Assembly (NCBI RefSeq): GCF_901538265.1
Contig: NZ_LR593886.1
Span: 620,001-684,000 of the forward strand
Direction of reading: 5' to 3'
DNA from: Gemmata massiliana
GTDB taxonomy: Bacteria > Planctomycetota > Planctomycetia > Gemmatales > Gemmataceae
Length of the DNA: 64,000 bases
In this document: one piece after another, positions 25,711 through 34,519 of the stretch
Numbering within the stretch: position 1 is the stretch's first letter
Layout of the letters: each line of letters opens with the position of its first letter
Notes under the pieces: generated by a model
The model's database searches: none
Seen by the model: only the letters and a program-made list of their open reading frames with translations
Told to the model about the DNA's origin: nothing
Made by a program: the position numbers and the translations under genes

Positions 25711-26739
25711 TTATTTCACGTGCTGGGCGTCGGGAACCTTCCAGGTGCCGTCGAGGATCTCCTTGCGCGGGCGGTACATGCGGAACACGTAGTTCCACCC
25801 CGGTGTGACGGGCAGGTAGTTCGGCGTGCCCTCGTCGCCGCCGAACTGGATCGTCACCGAGCCGTCCGCGTCCCGCTTCGCGGTGACGTTGTTGAGCGTG
25901 TAAGCGTTTTTCTCGTTCTTCTCGAAGAAGCCGTCTTTGTTGTAAACGCTGACGGACCAGAACCCGTCCACCGGGACGTCCTTGACGGTGAGCCGGTACA
26001 CCGTCTTCCCGTCGTTGAACCGCGGCACCGCGCCCGCGTAGAGCGCCGCGGTGCGCGGGTTCCCGCCCCACCCCGCGGCCGTGCCGATCAGGTGCTGGAC
26101 CGGATCGACCTCGGTCTTGCGCCCGAACATCTTCGACGAGTCCAGCCCGCCATTAGCCGCAGCGAGGGCGAGCAGTGCGTCGCGAACTTTCTTCAGCGAC
26201 TCTTGGTCCCAGTTCGGCACCTTGAACTTGCCCGGCGCCTTTTGCTCCACCTTGATCGCGTCCTGTAAGGCGTGGACCGCTTTGACATCCTCCGCGGAGT
26301 CCGGAATCACGAAGGTCCGGACCGCCAGGCACACGTAGTGCGTGCCGACTTGTTCCTGCGTGAAGGTGTGCGCACCCGGCTTGTAGATCACGTCGAGCGC
26401 GTAGTGGTCCTCGTTGATGACTTGTACCGCCAGGTACCGTTTCCCGGCGTCCGGGAGCGTGATCGTGACCGGCCCGGCACCCAAATCGAACACGCCGAAC
26501 GAGTACAGCGTGTCCCGGTTCAGACGGATCACCGTCTGCTTGTCGATCGGCGCCAGTTCGCGCTCGTGGTGGAATTTGCCGAACCCGCCCTCTTTCACGA
26601 ACCGGGCGAAGTACGTGTCGGTTTCGGCGCGGCAGAAATTGTCCACCGTGACCCGCACGGGCGGGGAATCGTCCGCGCACGCGGGGGGCAACCAGCCGGC
26701 GGCAACGAGTACGATCGGGATCAGGAATCGCGAGCGCAT
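25711..26739 (-). CDS. Exported DUF1254/DUF1214 protein, short form
   Basis: 342 aa with a signal peptide (ending about CADDS, residue 23). DUF1254-like start: TVDNFCRAETDTYFARFVKE, VIRLNRDTLYSFGVFDLGAG. DUF1214-like end: AVPRFNDGKTVYRLTVKDVP, GFWSVSVYNKDGFFEKNEKN, NYLPVTPGWNYVFRMYRPRK. It is about 135 aa shorter than the copy at 21771-23207 and only distantly similar. It is flanked by sulfatase genes on the same strand (34 bp and 64 bp away), so the two families are interleaved. Confidence 0.8.
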   Translation of the reverse strand: MRSRFLIPIVLVAAGWLPPACADDSPPVRVTVDNFCRAETDTYFARFVKEGGFGKFHHERELAPIDKQTVIRLNRDTLYSFGVFDLGAGPVTITLPDAGKRYLAVQVINEDHYALDVIYKPGAHTFTQEQVGTHYVCLAVRTFVIPDSAEDVKAVHALQDAIKVEQKAPGKFKVPNWDQESLKKVRDALLALAAANGGLDSSKMFGRKTEVDPVQHLIGTAAGWGGNPRTAALYAGAVPRFNDGKTVYRLTVKDVPVDGFWSVSVYNKDGFFEKNEKNAYTLNNVTAKRDADGSVTIQFGGDEGTPNYLPVTPGWNYVFRMYRPRKEILDGTWKVPDAQHVK

Positions 26740-26766
26740 GAGTGACTCTGGCTCTAAAGTGGGGGC

Positions 26767-26799
26767 GGTACGGGCCGGGACAAATTCCCGACCCGTACC
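26767..26799 (-). terminator. Hairpin behind the middle sulfatase gene
   Basis: A 13-bp stem GGTACGGGCCGGG with one mismatch lies just beyond the stop of the sulfatase gene ending at 26804 and overlaps no other gene. Confidence 0.5.
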
Positions 26800-26803
26800 A
26801 ATG

Positions 26804-28510
26804 TTACTTGCCCTTCGTTCCGGCTTCGAGCTTCTCGATGACCTGGTCGATCGAGAAACTGGCCGGGCGCTGGCGCGGTGGGAAATCCTTGTAGGTCTTG
26901 AGGTAGGTGGAGACTTTCTCGACCGAGGGGAGCAACAGGTAGGCGTGATCGATCAGCCAGCCGTGGTAGTAGGCCGAGGCGTCGATGGAGTACTCGTAGG
27001 GATCGCTCTTCAGATCGATGACCTGCGGCGTCCGCAGCACCGTGAAGGGCTGGACCCAGACCTCCACGCCCTTCGCGTTCTGTGTCTGGTACGTGTACTT
27101 GAAGCGGTCGTCGCGGTAGGCCACGAGGGCGCCGTCGTCGCTGAAGTAGAAGAACTCGTGCCGGGCGCCTTTGTCGGTTTTGCCGGTGAGGTAGTCGAGC
27201 TGGTTGTAGCCGTCCAGGTGGACCTTGAACTTCTTGTCGCCGGCCTGGACGCCTTTGGTCGCGCGCTCGCGCAGGTTCGGGTCGCCACCGGCCGCGGCGA
27301 CGAGCGTCACCAGCCAGTCTTCCGCGGAGAACAGTTCGGTGAAGTTCGTGCCGGGCTTGATGTGCCCGGGCCAGCGGACCAGCGCCGGGACGCGGAACGC
27401 GCCGTCCCAGTTCGTGTCCTTCTCGGACCGGAACGGGGACGCCCCGCCGTCGGGCCACATGCTCTTCATCGCGCCGTTGTCGGTTGTGTAAAGGACGATC
27501 GTGTTGTCGGCGATCTTGAGGTCGTCAAGCTGCTTCAGCAGCTCACCGACCATCCCGTCGTGCTCGGTCATGCCGTCGGCCTGGGTGCCTAAGCCGGTCT
27601 TGCCCTTCGATGCGGGTTTGAGGTGCGTGAAGATGTGCATCCGGGTGCTGTTGAACCAGCAGAAGAACGGCTTGTCCGCTTTCACGCTGCGGTCGATGAA
27701 GTCCTTCGCTGCGGCCAGGAACTCCTCGTCCACCGTCTCCATCCGCTTCTTGGTCAGCGGTCCGGTGTCGGTGATCTTGCCGTCGGACGTGCATTTCAGC
27801 ACCCCGCGCGGCCCGAACTTCTTCTTGAACTCCGGGTCTTTCGGGTAGTCCTCGTTTTCCGGTTCCTGTTCGGCGTTGAGGTGGTACAGGTTGCCGAAGA
27901 ACTCGTCGAACCCGTGATTGGTTGGGAGAAACTCGTCCTTGTCGCCCAGGTGGTTCTTCCCGAACTGTCCCGTTGTGTAACCGAGTGGTTTGAGGAACTC
28001 GGCGATCGTCGGGTCTTCCTTCTGAAGGCCCACGGGCGCGCCCGGCATACCCACCTTCGTCAACCCGGTCCGGAACGGGGACTGGCCGAGGATGAACGCC
28101 GCGCGCCCCGCGGTGCAGGACTGTTGGCCGTAGTAGTTGACGAACACCCCGCCCTCGCTACCGATGCGATCAATGTTCGGCGTGGTGAAGCCCATTAACC
28201 CGCGGCTGTAGGCGCTGACGTTCGTCTGGCCGATGTCGTCGCCGAAGATGACGAGGATATTGGGCTTCTTGCCGTCCTTTTGCGCGTTCGCGCTCACCTT
28301 CGCGTTGTGCGCGTTGATCGCTGTCAGTGCCGCGGCCTTGTCCGGACTTGCGCAGCACCCACCCTCGGCACACGGGGTAGAATCCGCCGCGGTCGTGGCC
28401 TGCTGCTCAGCGCGCAGCAGTGCGTCGAACTTGCCGCTCGCGCCGGCCCAGCCGCCCGCGGCGCCGATCGCCAGCGCGATCATCACGGGAACGTTCGTTA
28501 CCCGAAACAT
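26804..28510 (-). CDS. Arylsulfatase (Cys-type, CTAGR signature), tandem paralogue 1
   Basis: 568 aa; GGAGGAG lies upstream of the ATG. The N-terminal helix ends in GGWAGASGKFDALLRAE, followed by a Cys cluster CAEGGCCAS (about 47-55) and KAAALTAINAHNAKVSANAQ. The sulfatase domain starts at KPNILVIFGDDIGQTNVSAY; the signature is C132-T-A-G-R, a CxAxR form. FGKNHLGDKDEFLPTNHGFD and VLYTTDNGA complete the active-site pattern. It shares most of its length with the next gene upstream (28580-30304), a clear tandem duplication. Probably membrane-anchored with a periplasmic active site. Confidence 0.88.
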   Translation of the reverse strand: MFRVTNVPVMIALAIGAAGGWAGASGKFDALLRAEQQATTAADSTPCAEGGCCASPDKAAALTAINAHNAKVSANAQKDGKKPNILVIFGDDIGQTNVSAYSRGLMGFTTPNIDRIGSEGGVFVNYYGQQSCTAGRAAFILGQSPFRTGLTKVGMPGAPVGLQKEDPTIAEFLKPLGYTTGQFGKNHLGDKDEFLPTNHGFDEFFGNLYHLNAEQEPENEDYPKDPEFKKKFGPRGVLKCTSDGKITDTGPLTKKRMETVDEEFLAAAKDFIDRSVKADKPFFCWFNSTRMHIFTHLKPASKGKTGLGTQADGMTEHDGMVGELLKQLDDLKIADNTIVLYTTDNGAMKSMWPDGGASPFRSEKDTNWDGAFRVPALVRWPGHIKPGTNFTELFSAEDWLVTLVAAAGGDPNLRERATKGVQAGDKKFKVHLDGYNQLDYLTGKTDKGARHEFFYFSDDGALVAYRDDRFKYTYQTQNAKGVEVWVQPFTVLRTPQVIDLKSDPYEYSIDASAYYHGWLIDHAYLLLPSVEKVSTYLKTYKDFPPRQRPASFSIDQVIEKLEAGTKGK

Positions 28511-28532
28511 GAAGTCACTCCTCCGGTGAGAG

Positions 28533-28558
28533 GCGAGGCGCCCACGTGGGCGCCTCGC
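28533..28558 (-). terminator. Perfect palindrome between tandem sulfatase genes
   Basis: A 26-bp perfect palindrome GCGAGGCGCCCACGTGGGCGCCTCGC lies between the two paralogous sulfatase genes, 22 bp after the first gene's stop. It can form a 11-13-bp stem in RNA and may separate or tune expression of the two genes. Confidence 0.5.
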
Positions 28559-28579
28559 AGAGAGATCGGCGATTGCCGG

Positions 28580-30304
28580 TTAGCGCGGCTTCAACCCTTC
28601 CACCTCTTTGAGCCGCTTCAGCGCGTCCTGCTGTCGAAGCATCCCGTAATTGATGCCGCCCGCGTTGAGTGAGCTGCCAGACTGGTACGGGAACTTGTCG
28701 AAGTCCGAGAAGAATTCCTTGATCTTTCCCTGAACGGGGACGATGAGCCACATGTTCTGGGCGAGGAATTTGATGGCCCCGCCGCCCTCTTCCATCCCGC
28801 GCTCGTAGGGGTCCATGCGCAGGTTCGCGATGAGCGCCCAGGCCGATACCTCGCGGGTGCCGGTCGCGATGTTCCCCTTCGTCGAGGCGAAGCTCAGTTT
28901 CCAGTCGTTCCACCGGAGCGCGTTGAGGTTGCCGCCCTGGTCGAAGTACATGATCGAGTCGCGCGGGCCGGCCTTCTCCTTGCCCTCGAAGTAGGGCATG
29001 AAGTTGTGCCCATCGAGGTGGACCTTGAACTTCTTGCCGTTCGCCTCCGTCCCCGCGGCCATCTTCTCCTTGATGTCCGGCGCGCCCGCGGCGGCGCAGA
29101 GCGTCGGGAACCAGTCGATCAGCGAGATGACGTCGTTGTAAACCGTGCCCGGCTTGACCACGCCCGGCCAGCGCACCATCATCGGGATGCGGAACCCGCC
29201 CTCCCACGTCGTGCCCTTTTCGCCGTGGAACATGGTCATCGCGCCGTCCGGCCACAGCGCCAGTTCTGCGCCGTTATCGGTCGTGTAAAGCACGATCGTG
29301 TCGTCGGCGATCTTGAGGTCGTCGAGCTGCTTCAGCAGTTCACCGACCATTCCGTCGTGCTCCACCATCCCGTCCGCGTGGATGCCCTTACCCGTCTTGC
29401 CCAGCGACTCTTTCTTGAGGTGCGTGAAGACGTGCATGCGGGTGCTGTTGAACCAGCAGAAGAACGGTTTGTTGGCCTTGTGCTGGCGGTCGATGAAGTC
29501 CTTCGCCGCGGCCAGGAACTCCTCGTCCACGGTCGGCATGCGCTTGGTGTTGAGCGGTCCGGTGTCGGTGATCTTGCCGTCGGAGGTACACTTCAGCACC
29601 CCGCGCGGGCCGAACTTCTTCTTGAACTCCGGATCTTTCGGGTAGAAGTATCCCTCCGGTTCTTCCTCGGCGTTGAGGTGGTACAGGTTGCCGAAGAACT
29701 CGTCGAACCCGTGGTTGGTCGGGAGGTGCTTGTCCTGGTCGCCGAGGTGGTTCTTCCCGAACTGTCCGGTCGCGTACCCCTGGGCCTTCAGCGCGTCCGC
29801 GATGGTGGGCATCCAGTCCTGGATACCGTGCGGGTCGCCGGGCATACCGATCGTCAGCAACCCGGTGCGGAACGGTTCCTGGCCGAGAATGAACGACGCC
29901 CGACCCGCGGTGCAGCTCTGCTGACCGTAGGAGTCGGTGAAGAGTGCGCCTTCCTTCGCGATGCGGTCGATGTTCGGCGTCCGGTAACCCATCAGCCCTT
30001 GTGTGTAGGCGCTGATTTGTGGAATACCGATGTCGTCGCCGAAGATGACGAGGATGTTGGGCTTCTTGCCGTCCTTCTGAAGGTTCGCGCTCACTTTTGC
30101 GTTGTGTGCGTTGATCGCTGTCAGCGCGGCAGCCTTATCGAGGCTCGCGCAGCACCCACCCTCAGCACACGCTTCGGTTGTCGCGTTTGTCGTTTTCGGC
30201 TCAGCACGCAGCAGGGAATCGAACTTCCCACTAGCCCCGGCCCACCCACTCACCGCCCCGACCGCTAGTGCGATCACGAGAGCGAAGTTCGACGCTCGGA
30301 ACAT
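28580..30304 (-). CDS. Arylsulfatase (Cys-type, CTAGR signature), tandem paralogue 2
   Basis: 574 aa from ATG 30304, which has GAGAGGGG upstream; a longer frame to 30346 lacks this. Same layout as the 26804 gene: anchor with GWAGASGKFDSLLRAE, CAEGGCCAS cluster, KPNILVIFGDDIGIPQISAY, C131-T-A-G-R, FGKNHLGDQDKHLPTNHGFD and VLYTTDNGAEL. Differences concentrate in the C-terminal quarter, where this copy has SAWALIANLRMDPYERGMEE and a Trp-rich stretch, suggesting divergence in substrate. It is the second gene in the presumed transcript, after the HAD phosphatase. Confidence 0.88.
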   Translation of the reverse strand: MFRASNFALVIALAVGAVSGWAGASGKFDSLLRAEPKTTNATTEACAEGGCCASLDKAAALTAINAHNAKVSANLQKDGKKPNILVIFGDDIGIPQISAYTQGLMGYRTPNIDRIAKEGALFTDSYGQQSCTAGRASFILGQEPFRTGLLTIGMPGDPHGIQDWMPTIADALKAQGYATGQFGKNHLGDQDKHLPTNHGFDEFFGNLYHLNAEEEPEGYFYPKDPEFKKKFGPRGVLKCTSDGKITDTGPLNTKRMPTVDEEFLAAAKDFIDRQHKANKPFFCWFNSTRMHVFTHLKKESLGKTGKGIHADGMVEHDGMVGELLKQLDDLKIADDTIVLYTTDNGAELALWPDGAMTMFHGEKGTTWEGGFRIPMMVRWPGVVKPGTVYNDVISLIDWFPTLCAAAGAPDIKEKMAAGTEANGKKFKVHLDGHNFMPYFEGKEKAGPRDSIMYFDQGGNLNALRWNDWKLSFASTKGNIATGTREVSAWALIANLRMDPYERGMEEGGGAIKFLAQNMWLIVPVQGKIKEFFSDFDKFPYQSGSSLNAGGINYGMLRQQDALKRLKEVEGLKPR

Positions 30305-30394
30305 GGTGCCCCTCTCTGTTGAGTACGGGAACTCGGACGCCCGCAACTTGCGGGTGTCACTCCACGGTCAACGCTCTTGGTGCTTTGGCGAACC

Positions 30395-31399
30395 CTATTT
30401 CTTTGTTGAGAAGACCGTCTTCCAGTCGTCCTTGATGCTCGCGACCACCCACCCGCGATTCGACGCTTCATCCAGTCCGCGGTCCAGTTTCCCGATGGGC
30501 GACTTGCGGTCGTAAGCGAACTCGCGCTCGGTATCGGTGTGGTGGACGAGCAGCCCGAACCGCGGCCCCTTGGCCGTCGTGGTGTATTCGAGCATCTCGA
30601 AGTCGCCGTCCGAGTTCCCGAACGCCATGAGGGGCCGGCGCCCGATCGCGCGGGCGATCCCGACGGGCTTCCCCGCGTGGTCGTCGATCAGATCGATGTG
30701 CGGTTCGATGACGACGGTCGATTTGCCGTCCTTCGCCGCGTACTTCGTTTTGAACGTGGTGCCGACGACCTGTTCGGGCGGCACGCCGTAGACCTTCTCG
30801 GCCCACGGGCGCATGAAATCGGCCGTTCCCCCGGACACGATGAACGTCTTGAACCCGTTGGCCCGCAGGTACGCGAGCACCTCAAGCATCGGCTGGTACA
30901 CGCACTCGGTGTACGGCCGCTCGTATTTCGGGTGCCGTGCGGTCGCGAGCCAGTCCGTTACCGTGGCCTCGAATTCCTCGATCGACATGCCCGTGTGTGT
31001 GGCGATCAGAATCGCCGCCAGCCCCTTCTCCCCGGACGCAGCGAGCGCCTTGTGATCGCCCTCCAGGACGGCCTTGAACGGTTGCTGGTCCTTCCACTCC
31101 GGGTGCTTGTCGGCCAGCGCTTTGACCCGATCGATCGCGAACGCGAATTGGACGTAAATCGGCTGCTCGCACCAGAGCGTGCCATCGTTGTCGAACACCG
31201 CGACGCGCTCGGCGGGCGGGACGAAGTCCGGAGAACCGTCCTTCGTGACTTTCGCGACGAATGCCGTGAGTGCTTTCTTGGGCGCGGTGTCGTTCCACGA
31301 CGGGAGCGGATCTGCGGGCGCAGTTCGGGCGCCCCCAACCGGAGCGGGAAATAAGGCTCCCCCTACGAGCAGGAGGGGGAAGAAGCTCGCGGACCGCAT
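30395..31399 (-). CDS. Exported HAD-family phosphatase
   Basis: 334 aa from ATG 31399. Signal peptide of about 25 residues. Motif I is VAVFDNDGTLWCEQP (D70 nucleophile, D72), motif II TFIVSGGTADFM, and motif IV AIGRRPLMAFGNSDGDFEML with the acidic pair. The layout matches the secreted HAD (phosphoserine-phosphatase-like) proteins that planctomycetes and proteobacteria carry beside sulfatase and DUF1254 genes. It should be the first gene of the minus-strand cluster. The substrate is unknown; a phosphate ester on the same glycan that the sulfatases act on is a reasonable guess. Confidence 0.8.
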   Translation of the reverse strand: MRSASFFPLLLVGGALFPAPVGGARTAPADPLPSWNDTAPKKALTAFVAKVTKDGSPDFVPPAERVAVFDNDGTLWCEQPIYVQFAFAIDRVKALADKHPEWKDQQPFKAVLEGDHKALAASGEKGLAAILIATHTGMSIEEFEATVTDWLATARHPKYERPYTECVYQPMLEVLAYLRANGFKTFIVSGGTADFMRPWAEKVYGVPPEQVVGTTFKTKYAAKDGKSTVVIEPHIDLIDDHAGKPVGIARAIGRRPLMAFGNSDGDFEMLEYTTTAKGPRFGLLVHHTDTEREFAYDRKSPIGKLDRGLDEASNRGWVVASIKDDWKTVFSTKK

Positions 31400-31832
31400 G
31401 GCCACGCCCTGAAAACCGGACAACGGTGCTAGCGGCCGGCCGGTTACCGTCCGCGAGCGGCCCTAAATCCTTGGGCTTCGTGGGCGATCCGTTCGGGAAG
31501 TGCGTGGTAGATGATGCGCCGATCGATCGAGCGTGACAAGCAGAAAGCCGACGAGAAAAATAATTTCAATTGCGGCCCGAATCTTGAGACACACCGATAC
31601 GACGACAAATGACTCGTGGTGCTACTCAGGTGCGCCGCGCAATTGTGGATTGCGAATATTTCAGATCGATTGTCCCAAACGGGATGCGCCTTTGGGTTCG
31701 CGGCAGAAAATTGGTCCGGTAACACTCCGCGCGGTTTCCCGCTCCCCTACCTGAGCGGACGAGGGAACGGTGAGGGTACCGCCCCGGGGTCCGCCTTTAG
31801 ATCCGTGCGGCGGACCGCCGCGGGAGTGTCCT
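31400..31832. promoter_or_regulatory. Divergent intergenic region (433 bp)
   Basis: The region separates the HAD phosphatase (minus) from the LEGRALMS protein (plus). It contains an AT-rich patch near 31545-31580 (AAAAATAATTTCAATT) and a stem-loop just before the plus-strand gene, at 31788-31795/31809-31816 (GGTCCGCC, 13-nt loop). GGGAG lies 6 nt before the GTG start at 31833. No gene is convincing here; short frames have no supporting features. Confidence 0.4.
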
Positions 31833-33083
31833 GTGAAGAAATTGCTTGCCAAGGTTTTTGGTGGTGAAGCCCGGCCCCAGCCGACGCGCCCGACCTCGGG
31901 GTTCCGACCGTCGATGGAGGTGCTCGAAGGGCGCGCGCTGATGTCGGTCGTCGGCCCCGAACTCCACGTGAACACGATCACGTCGCTGTACCAGGATCAG
32001 GTCGCCGTCTCCAGTTCCCCGGCCTCGAACGGCGGGTCCGTGGTGGCGTGGCGGCACCAGTACAACACCACGGGTACCGACACCGACATCCACATCCAGC
32101 GGTACGACCAGTTCGGGAACCGGCTCGGTGGTGAGATCACCGTTGCGGCGGGCATCTACCGGGAGAGCCAGCCGTCCGTGGCAATGGATGGGGCCGGGAA
32201 CTTCGTCGTCGTGTGGGTGGACGACGTCAACAACTCCGGGAACACGAACATTCTGGCCCAGCGGTTCTTCGCCAACGGCAACCGCAACGGCGGCGTGATT
32301 ACCGTGGCTAACGACGCCCGGGCCGAGTACGACCCGGACGTCGCGATGGACTGGGCCGGGAACTTCGCGGTCAGTTACACGCTCCAGTACTCGGCTAACG
32401 ACCGCGACGTGTACGTCCGCCGGTTCGCCGCCAACGGCACCGCGATCGGGTCGAACGTGGTGGCCGGCAGCGGGCTGAATGAGTATTCGGCCAGCATCGC
32501 CCGGACCGCCGATGGCCGGTTCGCCGTGGCCTATCAGATCGACCGGCCGAGCGGCAATTCGATCGATAGCGACATTCTCCTCAACCGGTACACCGCCGCC
32601 GGCGCGCTCCTGACCTCGCAGGCCGTCGCCAACACGGGCCGGAACGAGTACTCCCCGGACATCGCGATGGACGCCTTCGGGAACACGACGCTGGTTTACG
32701 AGGAAGCGTATGCGAACCTCGACCACGACATCCGGGCGCGCCGGATATCGAACACCGGCGCGCTGAGCTCGACGATGTACGTGGACGGCAGCACCGACTA
32801 CGAGTTCGCCCCGGCGGTCGCGGTGAACCCGAGCACGGGCAAGTTCGTGGTCGCGTACCAGCGCCTGCGCAGCAACGGCTCGCAGCTCAGCGGCCCGAAC
32901 CAACAAATCGTCCGCGAGATGACCGCGGACGGGTTGATCTTGAACACGGTGAACTTGGGCGACCGGTTCACCGCCTCGATCGGGATGAACGGGTCCGGTA
33001 CCTACTTCATCGGCGACGTCGGGTACAACGTCCCCGGCGACCAGGGCCTCGGGATCTTCGCCCGCCGCGGTGTCCTGGTTTGA
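31833..33083 (+). CDS. Secreted repeat protein with planctomycete LEGRALMS N-terminal signature
   Basis: 416 aa from GTG 31833 (GGGAG at 6 nt). The N-terminus KKLLAKVFGG...SGFRPSMEVLEGRALMSVV is a lineage signature of large exported planctomycete proteins; it replaces a classical signal peptide. The rest consists of about seven repeats of 45-50 residues with the pattern S-V-A-M-D-x-x-G-N-F-V-V-V-W and a following Q-R-F/Y-x-x-x-G step (for example SQPSVAMDGAGNFVVVWVDD, YDPDVAMDWAGNFAVSYTLQ, YSPDIAMDAFGNTTLVYEEA). This looks like a beta-propeller or VCBS-like surface protein. A stem-loop at 31788-31816 lies in the leader. Function unknown, probably surface exposed. Confidence 0.8.
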   Translation: MKKLLAKVFGGEARPQPTRPTSGFRPSMEVLEGRALMSVVGPELHVNTITSLYQDQVAVSSSPASNGGSVVAWRHQYNTTGTDTDIHIQRYDQFGNRLGGEITVAAGIYRESQPSVAMDGAGNFVVVWVDDVNNSGNTNILAQRFFANGNRNGGVITVANDARAEYDPDVAMDWAGNFAVSYTLQYSANDRDVYVRRFAANGTAIGSNVVAGSGLNEYSASIARTADGRFAVAYQIDRPSGNSIDSDILLNRYTAAGALLTSQAVANTGRNEYSPDIAMDAFGNTTLVYEEAYANLDHDIRARRISNTGALSSTMYVDGSTDYEFAPAVAVNPSTGKFVVAYQRLRSNGSQLSGPNQQIVREMTADGLILNTVNLGDRFTASIGMNGSGTYFIGDVGYNVPGDQGLGIFARRGVLV

Positions 33084-33455
33084 TCGATTGCCTACCGCGA
33101 AGTGGTAACTAGTTTCGCGCCGAGATCGCCCCGCTGCCGCCCGATCCACTTTGATAAGGGATCGAGCGGCGGTGCTTATTTTCCCAGGCGCCCTTCCGCG
33201 CGCTTGAGATGCCCCCAATCACTTGAATCGATGAGTACGGCCATCGGATGAGTTGTGTAGGTCTTCCGCGGACCGAGCGCGCCGTTGGCGACTTCCCAAT
33301 CGGCCCATCACATTGCGAACCGCGTCAATCACAAAGGATTAAGAACTGACGAATCTCATATTGCCAGTGTCGTGTGACGGGCGATAATATTCCACGTCTC
33401 CCAAACTCGCAGGGAGACTCATGTCACATCAGTTTCAGTGCATTTCGAGGCTCTT
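33084..33455. promoter_or_regulatory. Intergenic region with terminator-like hairpin and upstream region of DUF1559 gene
   Basis: 372 bp. A stem built from CCGCTGCCGCCCGATCC and GGATCGAGCGGCGG (33131-33174), followed by TTATTTT, should terminate the upstream gene. The part nearer the DUF1559 gene is AT-richer (CACAAAGGATTAAGAACTGACGAATCTCATATTGCC region, about 33330-33370) and likely carries its promoter. No gene seen. Confidence 0.5.
33131..33180 (+). terminator. Rho-independent-like terminator behind the LEGRALMS protein gene
   Basis: Imperfect GC-rich stem (about 13 pairs, one bulge) with an 11-nt AT-rich loop, followed by GCTTATTTT. The position, 48 nt beyond the stop, and the T-run support a terminator. 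Confidence 0.6.
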
Positions 33456-34412
33456 ATGGACTCTCCCCGTCGCGATCAGCGTGGGTTCACGCTGATCGAG
33501 TTATTGGTCGTGATCGCGATCATCGCGATCCTCATCGGGCTGCTCTTGCCCGCGGTTCAAAAGGTGCGGGACGCCGCCGCCCGCATCCAGTCGGCGAACA
33601 ACCTGAAGCAACTCGGCATCGCCTGTCACTCGGTCAACGACGTCAGCGGCACCCTTCCGCTGGTGTGGAATCCCTGGTGGGGCAACGCATCGCCGTTTCT
33701 CCAGCCGTGGCCCGCAGACAACACCGGGCACCTGATCCTGCTCCCGTTCATTGAACAGGACAACCTCCAGAAGCAGGAGAAACAGTACGGCCCCTGGCGC
33801 GAAACCGGCACCCTCCCCACCGGCACCGCGGCCGTGTGCGAAACGGTTGTAAAAACCTACCAGGCTCCCGCCGGCGGACTCACCGGCGTCCAGACGTTCG
33901 GCGGCAACTACGGGAACGGCAGCGGGGCGTGGTACTCGTGGATGAAGACCAACACGTTCTCCACCACGAATTACGTGCTGAACATCCAGGTCTTCGGGAA
34001 CCCGTCGAACGTGGCGGGCGACGTGTGGGACGGGTGGAACCTCAATAAGACCACGCGCCCGCTCGCGGTGCAGAGGATCTCCGACGGCAGCTCGAACACG
34101 GTGATGTTGGCCGAAAAACTGTCGAGTTGCCCGCTGAGCTGGATGGCCGGCGGGAAGAGCTACGTTACGTTCGCCGGGGCGAGCTACGAGTACCCCAACG
34201 CGCCAGTGTTCCACGGCGGTCAAGGGGCACCCCAATTCGGCGCCACCATCACGAACTGCGACCCGGCCCGCGTTCACGCGCTGTCCACCGGCGTGATGCT
34301 CACCGGTATGGCCGATGGCAGCGTCCGCAACGTGTCGGCCGGCGTCTCGGCCAGCACCTGGGCCATCGCCTGCGGTCCGCAGGACGGCGCGGTACTGCCG
34401 TCCGACTGGTAA
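33456..34412 (+). CDS. DUF1559 type II pseudopilin-like protein
   Basis: 318 aa from ATG 33456 (GAGG at 5 nt). [20 protein letters not shown] is the prepilin cleavage and N-methylation motif, followed by [20 protein letters not shown] and [13 protein letters not shown], the DUF1559 hallmark. The centre has the usual INRx...IEQDN and [12 protein letters not shown] segments; the C-terminus has [20 protein letters not shown]. It is followed by a lipoprotein gene after a hairpin at 34463-34487, matching the common DUF1559-lipoprotein pairing. Confidence 0.9.
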   Translation: MDSPRRDQRGFTLIELLVVIAIIAILIGLLLPAVQKVRDAAARIQSANNLKQLGIACHSVNDVSGTLPLVWNPWWGNASPFLQPWPADNTGHLILLPFIEQDNLQKQEKQYGPWRETGTLPTGTAAVCETVVKTYQAPAGGLTGVQTFGGNYGNGSGAWYSWMKTNTFSTTNYVLNIQVFGNPSNVAGDVWDGWNLNKTTRPLAVQRISDGSSNTVMLAEKLSSCPLSWMAGGKSYVTFAGASYEYPNAPVFHGGQGAPQFGATITNCDPARVHALSTGVMLTGMADGSVRNVSAGVSASTWAIACGPQDGAVLPSDW

Positions 34413-34462
34413 CTGCTGTCACCGGTTCCTGAACTTGGAACTGGTTCTATTCACCGTTGCTC

Positions 34463-34487
34463 CGCCCCGGCTTTGAGCTGGGGCGGG
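34463..34487 (+). terminator. Hairpin between DUF1559 and lipoprotein genes
   Basis: CCGCCCC/GGGGCGG with an internal GCT/AGC pair forms a compact stem 51 nt after the DUF1559 stop and 33 nt before the lipoprotein start. There is no T-run, so partial attenuation that makes the lipoprotein less abundant than the pseudopilin is plausible. Confidence 0.45.
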
Positions 34488-34519
34488 CGCGGGGCCGCAC
34501 CACCATACACACAAACACC

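Noticed and set aside
31797-33218. 473-codon open frame opposite the LEGRALMS protein gene
   Set aside because: The plus-strand product has regular repeats and an export signature; the minus-strand product has none and reads across the terminator hairpin.
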